A DNA stretch of 64,000 bases, taken from NCBI GenBank assembly GCA_963978545.1, contig OZ021732.1, positions 62,162,714 through 62,226,713 on the forward strand. The letters are read 5' to 3'. Below, in pieces: positions 31,501 through 39,800 of the stretch. The notes under the pieces were generated by a model. It was not told the DNA's origin. It made no database searches and saw nothing but the letters and a program-made list of their open reading frames with translations. The translations under genes were made by a program, and so were the position numbers. The DNA is from Linyphia triangularis. Lineage: Eukaryota; Arthropoda; Arachnida; Araneae; Linyphiidae. Every line of letters starts with the position of its first letter. The first letter of the stretch is position 1.

Positions 31501-33749
31501 TAATAACTTACAGGAAATTCCAGAGTTTCCGGTTTATCAGTTTGATCCACCTTAATTAAAGCAAGAGCACTCGGTGTCAAACAAAGACGATACAGACCCT
31601 TCATATTGCGAGAGGAAGCAAGGGATTTGTCACCTACCGTCACTTGCCACACATGTTCTGTATAAAAAACATAAAAAATTTTAATATATAAAATGATGCC
31701 CCAATAAAAATTAGTGAGTATCTATTTAACAGAGGACATGAAACAAATTGACAAGATTTTGTTTACAAATGTGTCATGGCAAATATAGTTCTAAACAAAT
31801 GCTACAAAAGTTTCTAATCATCAAGTAGAATGTTTGTGACATTTGCTGCCAAACTGCTTTAAAATAATCATGTTCATGGTCCAAAAAATACATAACAATA
31901 AGGTGTTAAGAAAAATAAGTAGATATCCATTAATAAATTCATCTAAAACGTCTAACCAGGTGTCGCATGGTATTTATGTACTATCCCATCAACCGTTGGG
32001 GAGGCTAAAAGTTCCCTAAACTGATTCCCTCCCCTAGCCTGTCAAAAGGGTGGGTACGGTCAGATGCCATGCCCGTCACGCTGCACGGAAAGGCCCTGCT
32101 ACTGATCTGAGCCTCCGAGGATTCCAGGTGATGCAAACTTCTTGTCTGCAATGGTTGACAGGATAATAAGCAAGCACCTCAAGTTTTTTTAAAAAAATTT
32201 ACAAATGCTTTAGAAAAAGGTTTTATTAGTTCTTCAAATAACGTAAGGAGGTGCAAAAGTGAGAGTCCCTCGATTCGTACTTAGAACTACTAAGAACACA
32301 CATACATGCAATATATAAGATGGTCTAGTCAAGATAAGATAAAACACTAAAATTGTACCAAAAGTATCCGAAGTTGCAACCAAAAGTTAATTTGCAAATA
32401 AGAATTTATTCCATAACTGTGGTGTTTGAAATTTTTACTAGGAATGTTGATCACCGACAGACAGATTACAAAATGTTCATTACAGTTATTGTAATTAAAT
32501 AAAATAAAAAAATTGCAGAGAAACAAAATATTAACCTTTCAACTGTATTACTTCAATAAAAGCTCCCCAGAAGAAAATTCAATTATATCCAAGCTAGACT
32601 GTATATGCAAACACAATACCACTACTTATTGATAAGCATATAGGTAATATTCATCAGTTTTCATTTTAGCATTTAGTTATCAATAATATTCATACCAAAT
32701 TTTGGCCTCAGCTTTGCACCTCCATTCATGCAAGGTCCATCAAGTTGCAGCTCTAGCATTGCATTCAGCCATTCTTCACAAGAATTCTCACTATCAGCAA
32801 CCACAGAGAAACAATCATCTTTTGTATAAAGTGCAATTGCCAGTTTGTGTTTCGCATCAACTTTGCGATTAATGTTAAAGCAGGTCTTGATAGGAATGCT
32901 TCTTTTAGCTGCTCCCCCTGCTTTAAATTTCTTTTCATTGTCATAGTATTCAAGTCTGGCAGCTCCGCTATCTGACTCGGTTCTCAAAACAAAGTACTTC
33001 TTTTTCATAGTCTGTAATTTGTAAAAGAAATAGCTACATTAAAATATTTTAAAAGTGAAAAATAACACAAGTGGGATGAAATAAAAATGAATGATTATTA
33101 TTAATATTAACAGTATGAAGTTTCAAAACTAAATTTGAAATGGATAAATAATCGAGCATGAAATCTGGTTTCTACTAGTTTATTACCTTCTGACTATGCA
33201 TCAAGATTTTCCTTAATTTAACAGTGCATAGGATACAGGGAATTATATTAAAAAAATATATTCAAATTAGATGATTAAAATATATTATCCTATAAAAAAA
33301 TCACCATATTTTCAATAAAAACTTGATGGAAAAATATTCAGATGCAGAAGAAAAGAAATCAGCTACTTTCAATCAAAATTTGCACAGTTATAACTGGCAA
33401 AAACACAAGTTTGACCAAAATGTTTACAAAATCCAAGTCAAAATAGAACCCAAGCAAGTGATTTACTTGGCTGTTTAGAAATCATCCCTCAACTCACTAC
33501 ATAAAAATTTATTCCCTATACACTATGATTTAGAGTCGAGTGAATTTTTATTTAATAACATAATAGAAAAAAAAAATCTTTTTGTCCTATAATGTATGAA
33601 ATAATAATTTAATGTATGTATAATAAACGTAATGTTTCTATTCGACTTACCTTTAATTTTCTTAAAATTCCAGCTTTCTTAACATCTTGAGGCAGTTTGA
33701 AACCTGTCAAGCTGGAAATGCTGTTTCTATTTTCTCGTCTGTCAGACAT
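10119..33749 (-). CDS. IRS1 (chico): Insulin receptor substrate (IRS/chico-type), 12 exons joined
   Basis: A cytoplasmic docking protein that links the activated insulin/IGF receptor to PI3-kinase. Exons on the minus strand, in transcript order: 33749-33651, 33011-32696, 31657-31512, 29536-29394, 28355-28143, 26017-25913, 25773-25681, 24641-24547, 18299-18135, 17676-17458, 13019-12907 and 10280-10119. All have GT/AG borders and matching phases, giving about 622 residues. Domains in order are an N-terminal PH domain (about residues 25-130), a PTB domain (about 138-235, with RLCL and RRCGH strings), and a Ser-rich tail. The tail has six YxxM sites: EYVPM, SYLSM, DYMEM, GYINM, GYIHM and GYLDM. 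It is short for the family (often 900 residues or more), so exons may be missing or the 3' end may be wrong. The start Met at 33749 precedes the PH domain and is preceded by A-rich leader. The symbol is by domain architecture, not orthology testing. Confidence 0.92.
10547..11615. mobile_element. hAT-type element, perfect 8-bp target duplication
   Basis: The left end is CAGCGTTGGAAAAACCC. The right end, read inward, is CAGGGTTGGCATATCAG. Both continue to a shared 'TTGGTTTAAACCA' string and a poly-T/poly-A run. Flanking ATATGATT occurs at 10539-10546 and 11616-11623. The 1,069-bp interior is AT-rich, without a transposase that I can see. It lies in the IRS intron between exons 11 and 12. Ends of the CAGGGTTGG type are common in arthropod hAT elements (family knowledge). 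Confidence 0.85.
11616..12906. other. IRS intron, no further feature
   Basis: Intronic AT-rich DNA with A-runs (about 11720-11737 and 12061-12079). A short 'aaattccctgatgtcgc' string near 11800 resembles hAT subterminal repeats. No coding sequence was seen. Confidence 0.5.
12907..13019 (-). CDS. IRS1 (chico): IRS exon 11
   Basis: Acceptor TTTGTTTGCAG and donor AAG|GTAATT. It encodes a Ser/Thr-rich tail segment ([10 protein letters not shown]...[10 protein letters not shown]). It enters at phase 1 and leaves at phase 0, matching exons 10 and 12. No YxxM motif is present. Confidence 0.8.
13020..17457. other. IRS intron with long A-runs
   Basis: A 4.4-kb intron. It contains A-runs at about 13503-13535 and 13803-13830, a T-rich tract just after the second, and a weak coding candidate at 14175-14567 (listed separately). 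The remainder is AT-rich without recognisable features. Confidence 0.5.
14175..14567 (+). other. Unidentified spliced-looking coding fragment, frameshifted
   Basis: The plus strand reads in one open frame through '[19 protein letters not shown]' to a donor (TTAA|GTAAGC, about 14308). A polypyrimidine acceptor (TTTTTTTTTCAG) ends at 14395. After it comes [18 protein letters not shown], then a run of ten A. Across that run the frame must shift to continue as a strongly acidic stretch ([20 protein letters not shown]) to a stop at 14565-14567. The minus strand of the first part is also open (60 codons, [18 protein letters not shown]). I do not recognise either reading. It could be a pseudogene fragment or chance. 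Confidence 0.25.
17458..17676 (-). CDS. IRS1 (chico): IRS exon 10 (three YxxM motifs)
   Basis: Encodes GYINMSPVG, then DGYIHMAPV, then DGYLDMAPL, separated by Ser-rich spacers. These are tyrosine sites in the context bound by PI3-kinase p85 SH2 domains (family knowledge). The acceptor is CTTTTTTCAG and the donor is A|GTAAGT. Phase 1 in and phase 1 out agree with the neighbouring exons. Confidence 0.93.
18135..18299 (-). CDS. IRS1 (chico): IRS exon 9 (two YxxM motifs)
   Basis: Encodes [12 protein letters not shown] and [12 protein letters not shown] with a Ser-rich spacer. The acceptor TTTTTTTGCAG ends at 18300 and the donor ACAG|GTACGT begins at 18134. The entering phase of 1 requires the downstream of two overlapping donors in exon 8. 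Confidence 0.92.
18668..18838 (+). repeat. Left terminal inverted repeat
   Basis: Pairs with 23812-23973 on the opposite strand. The best-kept blocks are the outer 10 bases and the inner 'GGTCTCCCGGAATGAATCTG'. Differences are mostly in the A/T runs. Confidence 0.85.
19497..20140 (-). pseudogene. Transposase-like remnant of the 5.3-kb transposon
   Basis: Begins [15 protein letters not shown] (Met at 20130) and runs open to about 19681 through '[14 protein letters not shown]', '[20 protein letters not shown]' and '[14 protein letters not shown]'. A two-base 'TA' slip near 19685 breaks the frame. In the next frame it continues '[16 protein letters not shown]', then '[15 protein letters not shown]'. 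These match, in order, blocks I recall from a protein repeated in many Hydra and arthropod genomes (WF.IK / HPEN / NF..DYID..DW / TQAVER). It appears related to the family of the 1936-3500 remnant. Function as a transposase is inferred from its place inside the inverted ends; the copy is broken. A BEL/Pao insertion lies just upstream. Confidence 0.65.
20319..22927 (+). mobile_element. Broken BEL/Pao retrotransposon inside the DNA transposon
   Basis: Direct repeats of about 74 bp (20319-20392 and 22853-22926) are the remaining parts of its long terminal repeats. A gag start ([15 protein letters not shown]) is at 20436. The frame shifts near 20550-20600, then stays open to 22372: gag body, knuckles '[14 protein letters not shown]' and '[14 protein letters not shown]', protease motif [11 protein letters not shown], and '[13 protein letters not shown]'. 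After another shift, 22536-22850 keeps a piece of reverse transcriptase (KIRPVFNAS...FLWWKDG), which runs directly into the 3' repeat. Most of RT, RNase H and integrase are therefore deleted. It is related to, but clearly different from, the copy at 43988-49528. Confidence 0.85.
23812..23973 (-). repeat. Right terminal inverted repeat
   Basis: Partner of the left inverted repeat at 18668-18838. It is directly followed by the second CTACACAC. Confidence 0.85.
24210..24320 (-). repeat. Dispersed repeat shared with 63340-63470
   Basis: The reverse complement here (ttttttaaaaacgagtgaaa, then 'atttatgaagaa' and 'tctgattccaaat') matches 63380-63455 in order. It is a short family member of unknown class in the IRS intron. 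Confidence 0.6.
24547..24641 (-). CDS. IRS1 (chico): IRS exon 8 (EYVPM)
   Basis: Encodes [10 protein letters not shown]...[12 protein letters not shown]. The acceptor is CTGTTGCAG. Two overlapping donors exist (GTAGGTAGGT). Only the inner one, starting at 24546, keeps the frame into exon 9. It carries the first YxxM motif. Confidence 0.88.
24642..25680. other. IRS intron 7, nothing recognised
   Basis: AT-rich intronic DNA with a G/A-rich patch at 24835-24865. No coding or repeat signal that I can support. Confidence 0.5.
25681..25773 (-). CDS. IRS1 (chico): IRS exon 7
   Basis: Encodes a Ser/Thr-rich segment, [20 protein letters not shown] followed by [12 protein letters not shown]. The acceptor is ATACAG and the donor is GG|GTCAGT. 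Phases fit exons 6 and 8. Confidence 0.85.
25913..26017 (-). CDS. IRS1 (chico): IRS exon 6
   Basis: Encodes [20 protein letters not shown], then [14 protein letters not shown]. The acceptor is CCTACTCAG and the donor is AAG|GTACTG. It lies between the PTB region and the YxxM tail. NYML is a tyrosine site but not YxxM. Confidence 0.88.
26356..27010 (+). mobile_element. Dispersed repeat family, copy 2 (hAT-like ends)
   Basis: Bounded by CAGGGATGAGA and TCTCATCCCTG, inverted ends. The flanks acataaaa and atacaaag differ only by three transitions, so they may be a decayed 8-bp duplication. The sequence parallels 9208-9920. The 104-codon open frame in it (26697-27011) matches the frame in copy 1 because the DNA is repeated, not because it is a gene. 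Confidence 0.7.
27011..28142. other. IRS intron 5, nothing recognised
   Basis: AT-rich. A 66-codon plus-strand frame (27736-27936) has no recognisable family and no clear splice context. Confidence 0.45.
28143..28355 (-). CDS. IRS1 (chico): IRS exon 5
   Basis: Starts [20 protein letters not shown], finishing the PTB C-terminal helix and entering the Ser/Arg-rich linker ([19 protein letters not shown]). The acceptor is AATTTCAG and the donor is AG|GTATGT. A solitary 'cagggatgaga' hAT-like end lies upstream at 28632. Confidence 0.92.
29223..29378 (-). mobile_element. Pogo/Tigger-type MITE, copy 1
   Basis: Read on the minus strand it begins CAGTCAAACCCTGTTAA and ends with the inverted CGTTAACAGGGTTCGGCAG. 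It matches the copy at 52676-52848 along its length. TA follows the right end; the left flank has lost it. It lies 15 bp from IRS exon 4, on the downstream side in transcript direction. Confidence 0.8.
29394..29536 (-). CDS. IRS1 (chico): IRS exon 4 (PTB domain, second part)
   Basis: Encodes [20 protein letters not shown], then [15 protein letters not shown] and the closing helix [11 protein letters not shown]. This is the classic IRS PTB core that binds the receptor NPxY juxtamembrane site. The acceptor is TTTTCAG and the donor is AA|GTGAGT. Confidence 0.95.
29960..31320. repeat. Interspersed repeat region in IRS intron 3
   Basis: Bases 30400-30740 match 860-1210 in inverted orientation. 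The left part (29985-30110) is rich in 'tgccctt(c/t)c' strings, and the right part (31255-31295) has 'ttgcccctttttggaaaat', suggesting one element bounded near 29985 and 31300. I could not define target duplications. The 73-codon frame at 29940-30161 is not credible as a gene. Confidence 0.45.
31512..31657 (-). CDS. IRS1 (chico): IRS exon 3 (PTB domain, first part)
   Basis: Encodes [20 protein letters not shown], then [18 protein letters not shown], the first strands of the IRS PTB fold. The acceptor is TTATACAG and the donor is CCT|GTAAGT. It joins in frame with exons 2 and 4. Confidence 0.95.
31940..32180. repeat. GC-richer island in IRS intron 2, probable interspersed repeat
   Basis: About 240 bp with roughly half G+C in otherwise AT-rich intron, including 'gggtgggtacggtcagatgc' and 'ccgtcacgctgcacggaaag'. 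It has no open frame and no splice logic. The composition suggests a SINE or the 3' end of a LINE, but no second copy is present in this window. Confidence 0.4.
32696..33011 (-). CDS. IRS1 (chico): IRS exon 2 (PH domain)
   Basis: Encodes [20 protein letters not shown], through [36 protein letters not shown] and the C-terminal helix [11 protein letters not shown]. The helix Trp is the invariant residue of PH domains. It binds membrane phosphoinositides or acidic partners, bringing IRS to the receptor. The acceptor is AAATTACAG and the donor is TTTG|GTATGA. Confidence 0.96.
33651..33749 (-). CDS. IRS1 (chico): IRS exon 1 (start codon)
   Basis: The Met at 33749 gives [20 protein letters not shown], then [13 protein letters not shown], whose 'KAG.LRKLK' is the first PH strand. 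The donor is AAG|GTAAGT. Leader sequence upstream is A/T-rich, and a possible acceptor (TTATTTTAG near 33826) suggests a spliced 5' leader. Confidence 0.9.
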
Positions 33750-34726
33750 TTTTTGTATTTCTTTTAACAAAATCGTTAAATATTTCCAAAATATCACCTA
33801 AGCTACATAGTTTTTCACAATTTTCCTAACTAAAATAAAAAAGAATAATTATAGTTCTGAGCAGGATTTAAAAAAAAACCTGAATACTGCATTACATTTC
33901 TCGAATGTGCAAATATATATATATCATAATACATAAATTAATTAAATATAATAAAATAATTCAAAAGAAATTATAACATTTACAAATAATTTTACTTTTA
34001 AATGACATTAAATAAAAATTAAACTTTTGATTACTTCTGTTTCGCCAATAATTTCAAAAGTATCAAAACTGATAAATTATAACACACAAAAATATTAATT
34101 TTGCTATTTAAAAAAATTCGCTCTTCCAAATCCACTTAAGATTTGTGGCCAGTATAGAAAATTATGATACATTATATATTGAAAATACATCGAATAAATT
34201 TAATATCAATTTGAACCTATCAGTATATTTTTCTTATGTTTTGAATAAGAGTAAAAAATAGTTGGAGAAATAACTGCACAACCCAAAACTTTTAAATGAA
34301 AATAAGAAGCCTCTAGGTGCTTTGGTATTTTAGGCAATTTTTAGTATGAGTATGTAAAGCTCAAAAAGAAAACCAGACATATTTAAACAAAAGGTAGGTA
34401 AATGGAGTATAATGAAACACATGCAATCTAAGAAAAGCAGTATTGTAGTCCAAGGTTAAGAAAGATTAGACTATGCTACTGAACATCCTAGAGATAAAAT
34501 CAAGGTTATAAAGCTTGGCAGTTTTTTAGCATCAAAGTTGAAAACATACTAACTGTTAAATTGAAGCAAACTACATGACTATTGTCAGTAAACATGTACA
34601 ATATTTTATTAATAAAATATAAATCTTTTTTTAAAATTAATTTTTTAAATTTAATAGGTAACTAAGGGACTATTTATTGAAGTTTCTTTAAACTAATAAT
34701 AATACTCTAGGGAATTTTTCTATTAC

Positions 34727-35056
34727 AGGGAAAAATCACTTTTCTTAGATAAGTATTTGGAATATTTTTTTTATTTTGACCCATTTGTGATGGGTCCAAG
34801 TATTTTTTCCCAATTTAACATTTTGATAAATCAAAATTACACAGACTGTCTTATGTGGTTGAAACTCAATCACAAGTAGTTCAGGGAAAAGCAATTTCCT
34901 TAGATAAGTATTTGGAATATTTTTTTTATTTTGACCCATTTGTGATGGGTCCAAGTATTTTTTCCCAATTTAAAGTTTTGATAAATCAAAATTACACAGA
35001 CTGTCTTATGTGGTTGAAACTCAATCACAAGTAGTTCAGGGAAAAGCAATTTCCTT
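34727..35056. repeat. 155-bp tandem duplication upstream of IRS
   Basis: Two nearly identical 155-bp units start at 34727 and 34882, with a partial third unit (cagggaaaagcaatttcctt) at 35037. Units differ at only a few positions, so the duplication is recent. Open frames of 69-74 codons on the minus strand repeat with it and are not genes. The edges 'cagggaaaa' may derive from a MITE end. Confidence 0.9.
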
Positions 35057-35784
35057 CTTATTTTTTTTTTTACAATACAAACATAAATGATTATATAGTT
35101 AATTAAAATATATTTACTGCACAAAAATTAATTAAAAAAATTAGACTTTTAAAAGAAGCAAAATTATTTTCTCTAGCTCCTAAGGATTATTTTACATTTT
35201 TTAATAAATGTCCCTGATATTTCCAGAAGGGCAAATTTCCCTGTTTTTCATATTTCCACTATTGCTCATAATCCTGAACAATTAACTTGTAAAATATTTC
35301 CAAATTATATCTACTTTGATAAATAAACATTTAACTTATAAAAGTAATTTTTTTACTATCCATTAAAAAAATTTGACTAATAGAAACCAGTTTCCAATGG
35401 TCTAGAGGTTTCAAAACAATTCATTTATTTTCAAACCTTCAGACAAGTTTCATTTGAAAACAATTAAATCATCTGTTATCTTGTTGATATGGTAAACAAG
35501 TGATGCAATATCAACAAAAAGATTTTTTAACGAAACATATTGGATAGTAACTTCATTAAAATATATATTAATAGATTGAAAGATTGTTGCAGATTAGAAA
35601 CTACAAAAATAATAAGTGTAGGTATAAAATATAATTTAAAAACAAGTTATAACATCAGTAAACATCAATAAATGTATTTTATAGCCACTAAATAGACTAT
35701 GTTGTTTTTCCGACACCTTCTACTCTAAAAACTGTGGGATGGTTTAGTAATCAATAAGTAGTCGAATTTAAAAGTATAAACAGT

Positions 35785-36240
35785 GTGCAACTTCAATAAC
35801 AATCACGTCATGTGCGTAAGCGAGGCGACCTCGTCATGAAAATGTTGTTTACCAGGAAATGTGTAATGAATGCGTAATCAGACGATTTTAAATGTATCGA
35901 AAGCAGGTGATCATCAAAAAAACAAATATAGTAATGATTGCACAGAGCACAAAATCAACGAAAGAGATGCGAAAATCTAATAAATTACTAACCAAGAGTA
36001 AGGAAATGCAGTAAGGGGTGGGACAAGTTACGTACTGCGACAATGCGTTTATTAGGAATAAACATCCATTTTGAAGAAAACTTTTACAAAATGATCATTT
36101 GGGAAAACTTATTAACTGATATTTGAAATAACATTATTCTTTAAGTAAACTTTAGAAGAACAATCCAGAAAAATATGCTGACATCCTTTTAATTTACAGC
36201 TCAATCTACTCGGAAAAAATAAATGTTGTTTACCACGTCA
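35785..36240. promoter_or_regulatory. Candidate shared upstream region with two FOXO-type sites
   Basis: The sequence AATGTTGTTTACCA occurs exactly at 35841-35854 and 36222-36235. It contains TTGTTTAC, the forward form of the GTAAACAA element bound by FOXO/forkhead factors (family knowledge). The first lies in a CpG-richer patch (35805-35895, 'tcacgtcatgtgcgtaagcg'), unusual for this AT-rich DNA and typical of promoter-proximal sequence. The patch is about 2 kb upstream of the IRS start codon and about 0.9 kb upstream of the ATP synthase start codon. Promoter function is inference. Confidence 0.4.
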
Positions 36241-36776
36241 ATTTACAGCTATAAACGGCAGGTGGCGATGGTGTAGACATAAATTTAAATAAGCGAAAAC
36301 AGATTACGTAATATGCATTGAAAAAAAAAAAGTTATTTATTTTGTAATTTATGTGGATAACTTACTACATGCAATTTCAGAACTTTTATTTTAGTTTCCC
36401 TTTCACATCAAAATATGAGTTGTGTTCATTTTAGGTTACTTATTGCAGAAATAAATTAATTGTTTGGAAGGAGACATTTGGACACATTTATGCAATAAGT
36501 CTCTTAAAAAATTTCACTCTTATCATAATTTTCATATGTTTCACTTTGAAAATAATTACTAAATAACAATATTTTTTTAAGATACTACACAGCAAAAGAA
36601 TAAAATTTTCACAGCTCCCTCTTTGCTATGATTAGGCCACAATAAATCTGCAAGATTAGAACTGCTGTTTTTTTAAGTTGGCAATGTTTTGTACTGACGA
36701 CCTCGAAGTGTTGTAAAAGTTATTTAGAAATTTAATTTTGTGGATAAATTAAGATTTATTCCACTTGTCTGTTAAA

Positions 36777-36806
36777 ATGGCTGCCAATAAAACTGCATTG
36801 ACCTTC
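36777..36806 (+). CDS. ATP5PO: ATP5PO exon 1
   Basis: The AAAATGG start context gives [10 protein letters not shown], then donor TTC|GTAAGT. It is only ten codons, the start of the import presequence. Confidence 0.8.
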
Positions 36807-39800
36807 GTAAGTTTGTTTTATGTTTTGTATGGAAGGTTTATGCTGCTCTGGCTTTTAAACTGGAGAGTTCAGCTTTAGCAAATTGTTTTAGGCCGGTGTA
36901 AACTCGTATAAGTTTCTATACTAATGTCTTAAAAATATCAAATTTGTGTTGTTAAATATACCAAACCAATTGCTGCTACACTTATGGCCTCAAGGCAAAC
37001 TTTCTGCATTTTCCAGAGAAATCGGGTTTCATTTTCCACTTTATATAATGACAGCTTGATGAGTTTCTAGACAGAACATCAATTGTGGAAAACTGTTTCT
37101 TGGGAATTGCCAGAAAGTAAAGATTTTGGTTTCCTCCTATGATTCTAATGAGGCACAGTCTAATAGAAGTTATTCCCTACTTGAATGGAATGTCTAAAGT
37201 AGTATTCACCGTTAACTTTTAGAGATGGCCATATGAATTGGGTTGGAGTTTTTTACGGACCGCAGATTTTTATCGAATATGCCAATATATTTTTTGCACT
37301 GTATGTTTAACTCTAGAAATGTAATAACTACTATTCAATAATATAAAATATTCCTGAAGAGTGAAAAATAATTGGACTTTTTTTATCTCAATATTATCTT
37401 TGATTTTCTTTTTCAAATAATTAAAAATATAACTACAATTATAGTATCTTAAATCAAAGTCCGAAATCTAAGTGAGTCTTTTGTTGAAATTTTATGTGTC
37501 TGGTGGAAATACGGGAGAGGAGGAGGTTAAACTGTGCTAGGGTGAACCTACCAGTAATTGACCAGTTAGTGCAAGTTTCTACACATTTAATTTTTTTTCT
37601 TAAAAAATTATTAACGGAATGTTATGAAAATTTCCCAAAATATCAATTGATTAATGAAGCTCAATAATAAATTAACATGGTATTCCAGTCCTTTTTACAA
37701 TTTAAAATATCATCAGAATTTCTTACCAAAAGCAATTTTGCCAGTAATTGACCACTGCCATGCTAGTAATTGACCACAGCCATGCTAGTAATTGACCACA
37801 GCCATGCTAGTAATTGACCACTTCCATTTCCAGAATAAAACCAAAAGTTAATTGTTAAATTCTGTTATAAAATGCTCTAATATTCATAAATTAACTATTA
37901 AATGAATTAAAAAAAGAAAGTAAAAATAAATATAATCAATTTTAATCCATGAAAATACAGGAACATCAGTGTAAAATATAGTATGATGGTTTTATAAACT
38001 TTAGTTATCAAAGTTAATTTTACTGGTAGGTAATTATGCGTATTTTATTCAAAAAATTAAAACAAGAAAATCAAAATAATATAGAAAAGATTATCTAATC
38101 CTATACTTTCAATTCTGAATAAATTTAGATGAAAAGAATCGAATGTAGAGGATATTATTTCTTGAATAGTTTCAAAATCATCCGTTTTTCTAATGGAAAT
38201 CATTTTCTTGCATTGGCATTTATCCAATTACATAGAAGAGTTTCTTCTGAGGGTGTAAGAATTGTTGAGGGCCCATTTTTCTAAATTCTGGGGTTTTCCC
38301 TCTTAGCTTATTAATCAACGTAGAATGAAGAATGTTGTATTTTCTGGCAGTTTCTCTTATTTTCCCAATATTTTCTCTTGAAAAAGCGTAGATTTCAAGA
38401 CCTCTTCGGTGTACTTGAGAAAGGATTTCTTCCCTTCCATGAGTGTTTAATTTTAATGATTTCAGAATTCTTATAGCTTAGGTATATGCTTAAACCTATA
38501 AAAAAAACTCCCTTAATGATTTATTTAACTCAATTTCTTATCAATATTTAAGTTAATTTTCTACTTTAATTTTTTCCTGTTCATATTAAAAAATATTACT
38601 AAATATATATCTTATTCAATTAAGGTGTGAAAAGTAATTTTGATATTTACAAGGGTGTTAGTGATCTGTAAATTTTCCGGCTTATCTTTGACCAATGCTT
38701 TTCTCTGTCAACAGACCATTTGATCGGATTTTTTGGATTTTTCAAGAAATAAAACAATTTATAAAATTCTGACAGACATTTTATGTACCAGAGTGTTAAT
38801 TTAAATAAAAATTGTAAGTAACCTACATAATATTTGTGTAGGGTAAAGTGGAAGTATACTTAAAATTGACTTTTGACCATTTCTTGACTTTTTAAAAAAA
38901 AATTATGTTAAGAAAGTAAGCCTAGTATATTTAAAAATGATCTAATGTACACATGCAATAAGAAAATCCATCTTAGAGTTTAAAAATGACTTACTTTTGT
39001 ATTCTAAAGTTGAAAAACTAATACTTAACACCCTTATAGACACCAATTAACTACAGTGGTCAATTACTGAAAAAATAAATTTTTCTTGACAAATAGTAAG
39101 TGAAGATTGCAATAAAAGCATAAACCTTTGTTATCACTTTGTTTTTTCCCAGAAAATATGCAAGTAAATAAAAATTTAGTAGTTGACCATTTTGGTCAAT
39201 TACTAAAAATATCACACTTAGCCTGATCAGTAATTGACCATCTGTTTTTCATAATTTGTTTATTAGTTTAAAGAAAAACTACTTGTATATTAATATAAAA
39301 CAAACATAAATGATCTACATACATTATTTGTATTAAACCATTTAGGAATTATTCATGTTGATGCTAAAAAATCAAAGAGAAGCTAAACCACCCTTCACTA
39401 ATAGTGTCAGTCACTCATATGAGACCCTGTGACATACCTTTGTGTTTGTTAATTTTTATCATCCAATTGGAAGCTTGGTTACCCCTATAACTTTTGGCAT
39501 TGGCTTTCATTAGTTATTGGATATATTTTAACCAATAAAAATTAGAATACCATCACAAGAATTCTTGTTTACTTCCTTTTTGTGTCATTTTGGTCAACTA
39601 CTGGCATGTGGTCAATTACTGGCGTATCACCCTATATGGTGGCACTTAGCGTTTTTTAACTTCTCCATAAAACCTAAACAATGGCAAACTCCAACGCTAA
39701 AGCAAACACAAAACGGCGAAAAACACCATGATTCCAAATGAACTGGCAAACCCAAAACAACAGTGAAAAATTGAGAATCGAACCTGCTCCATGATTTGTG

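Noticed and set aside
34745..35124. Two similar minus-strand frames of 69 and 74 codons
   Set aside because: They repeat because the DNA is a 155-bp tandem duplication, and they have no family resemblance.
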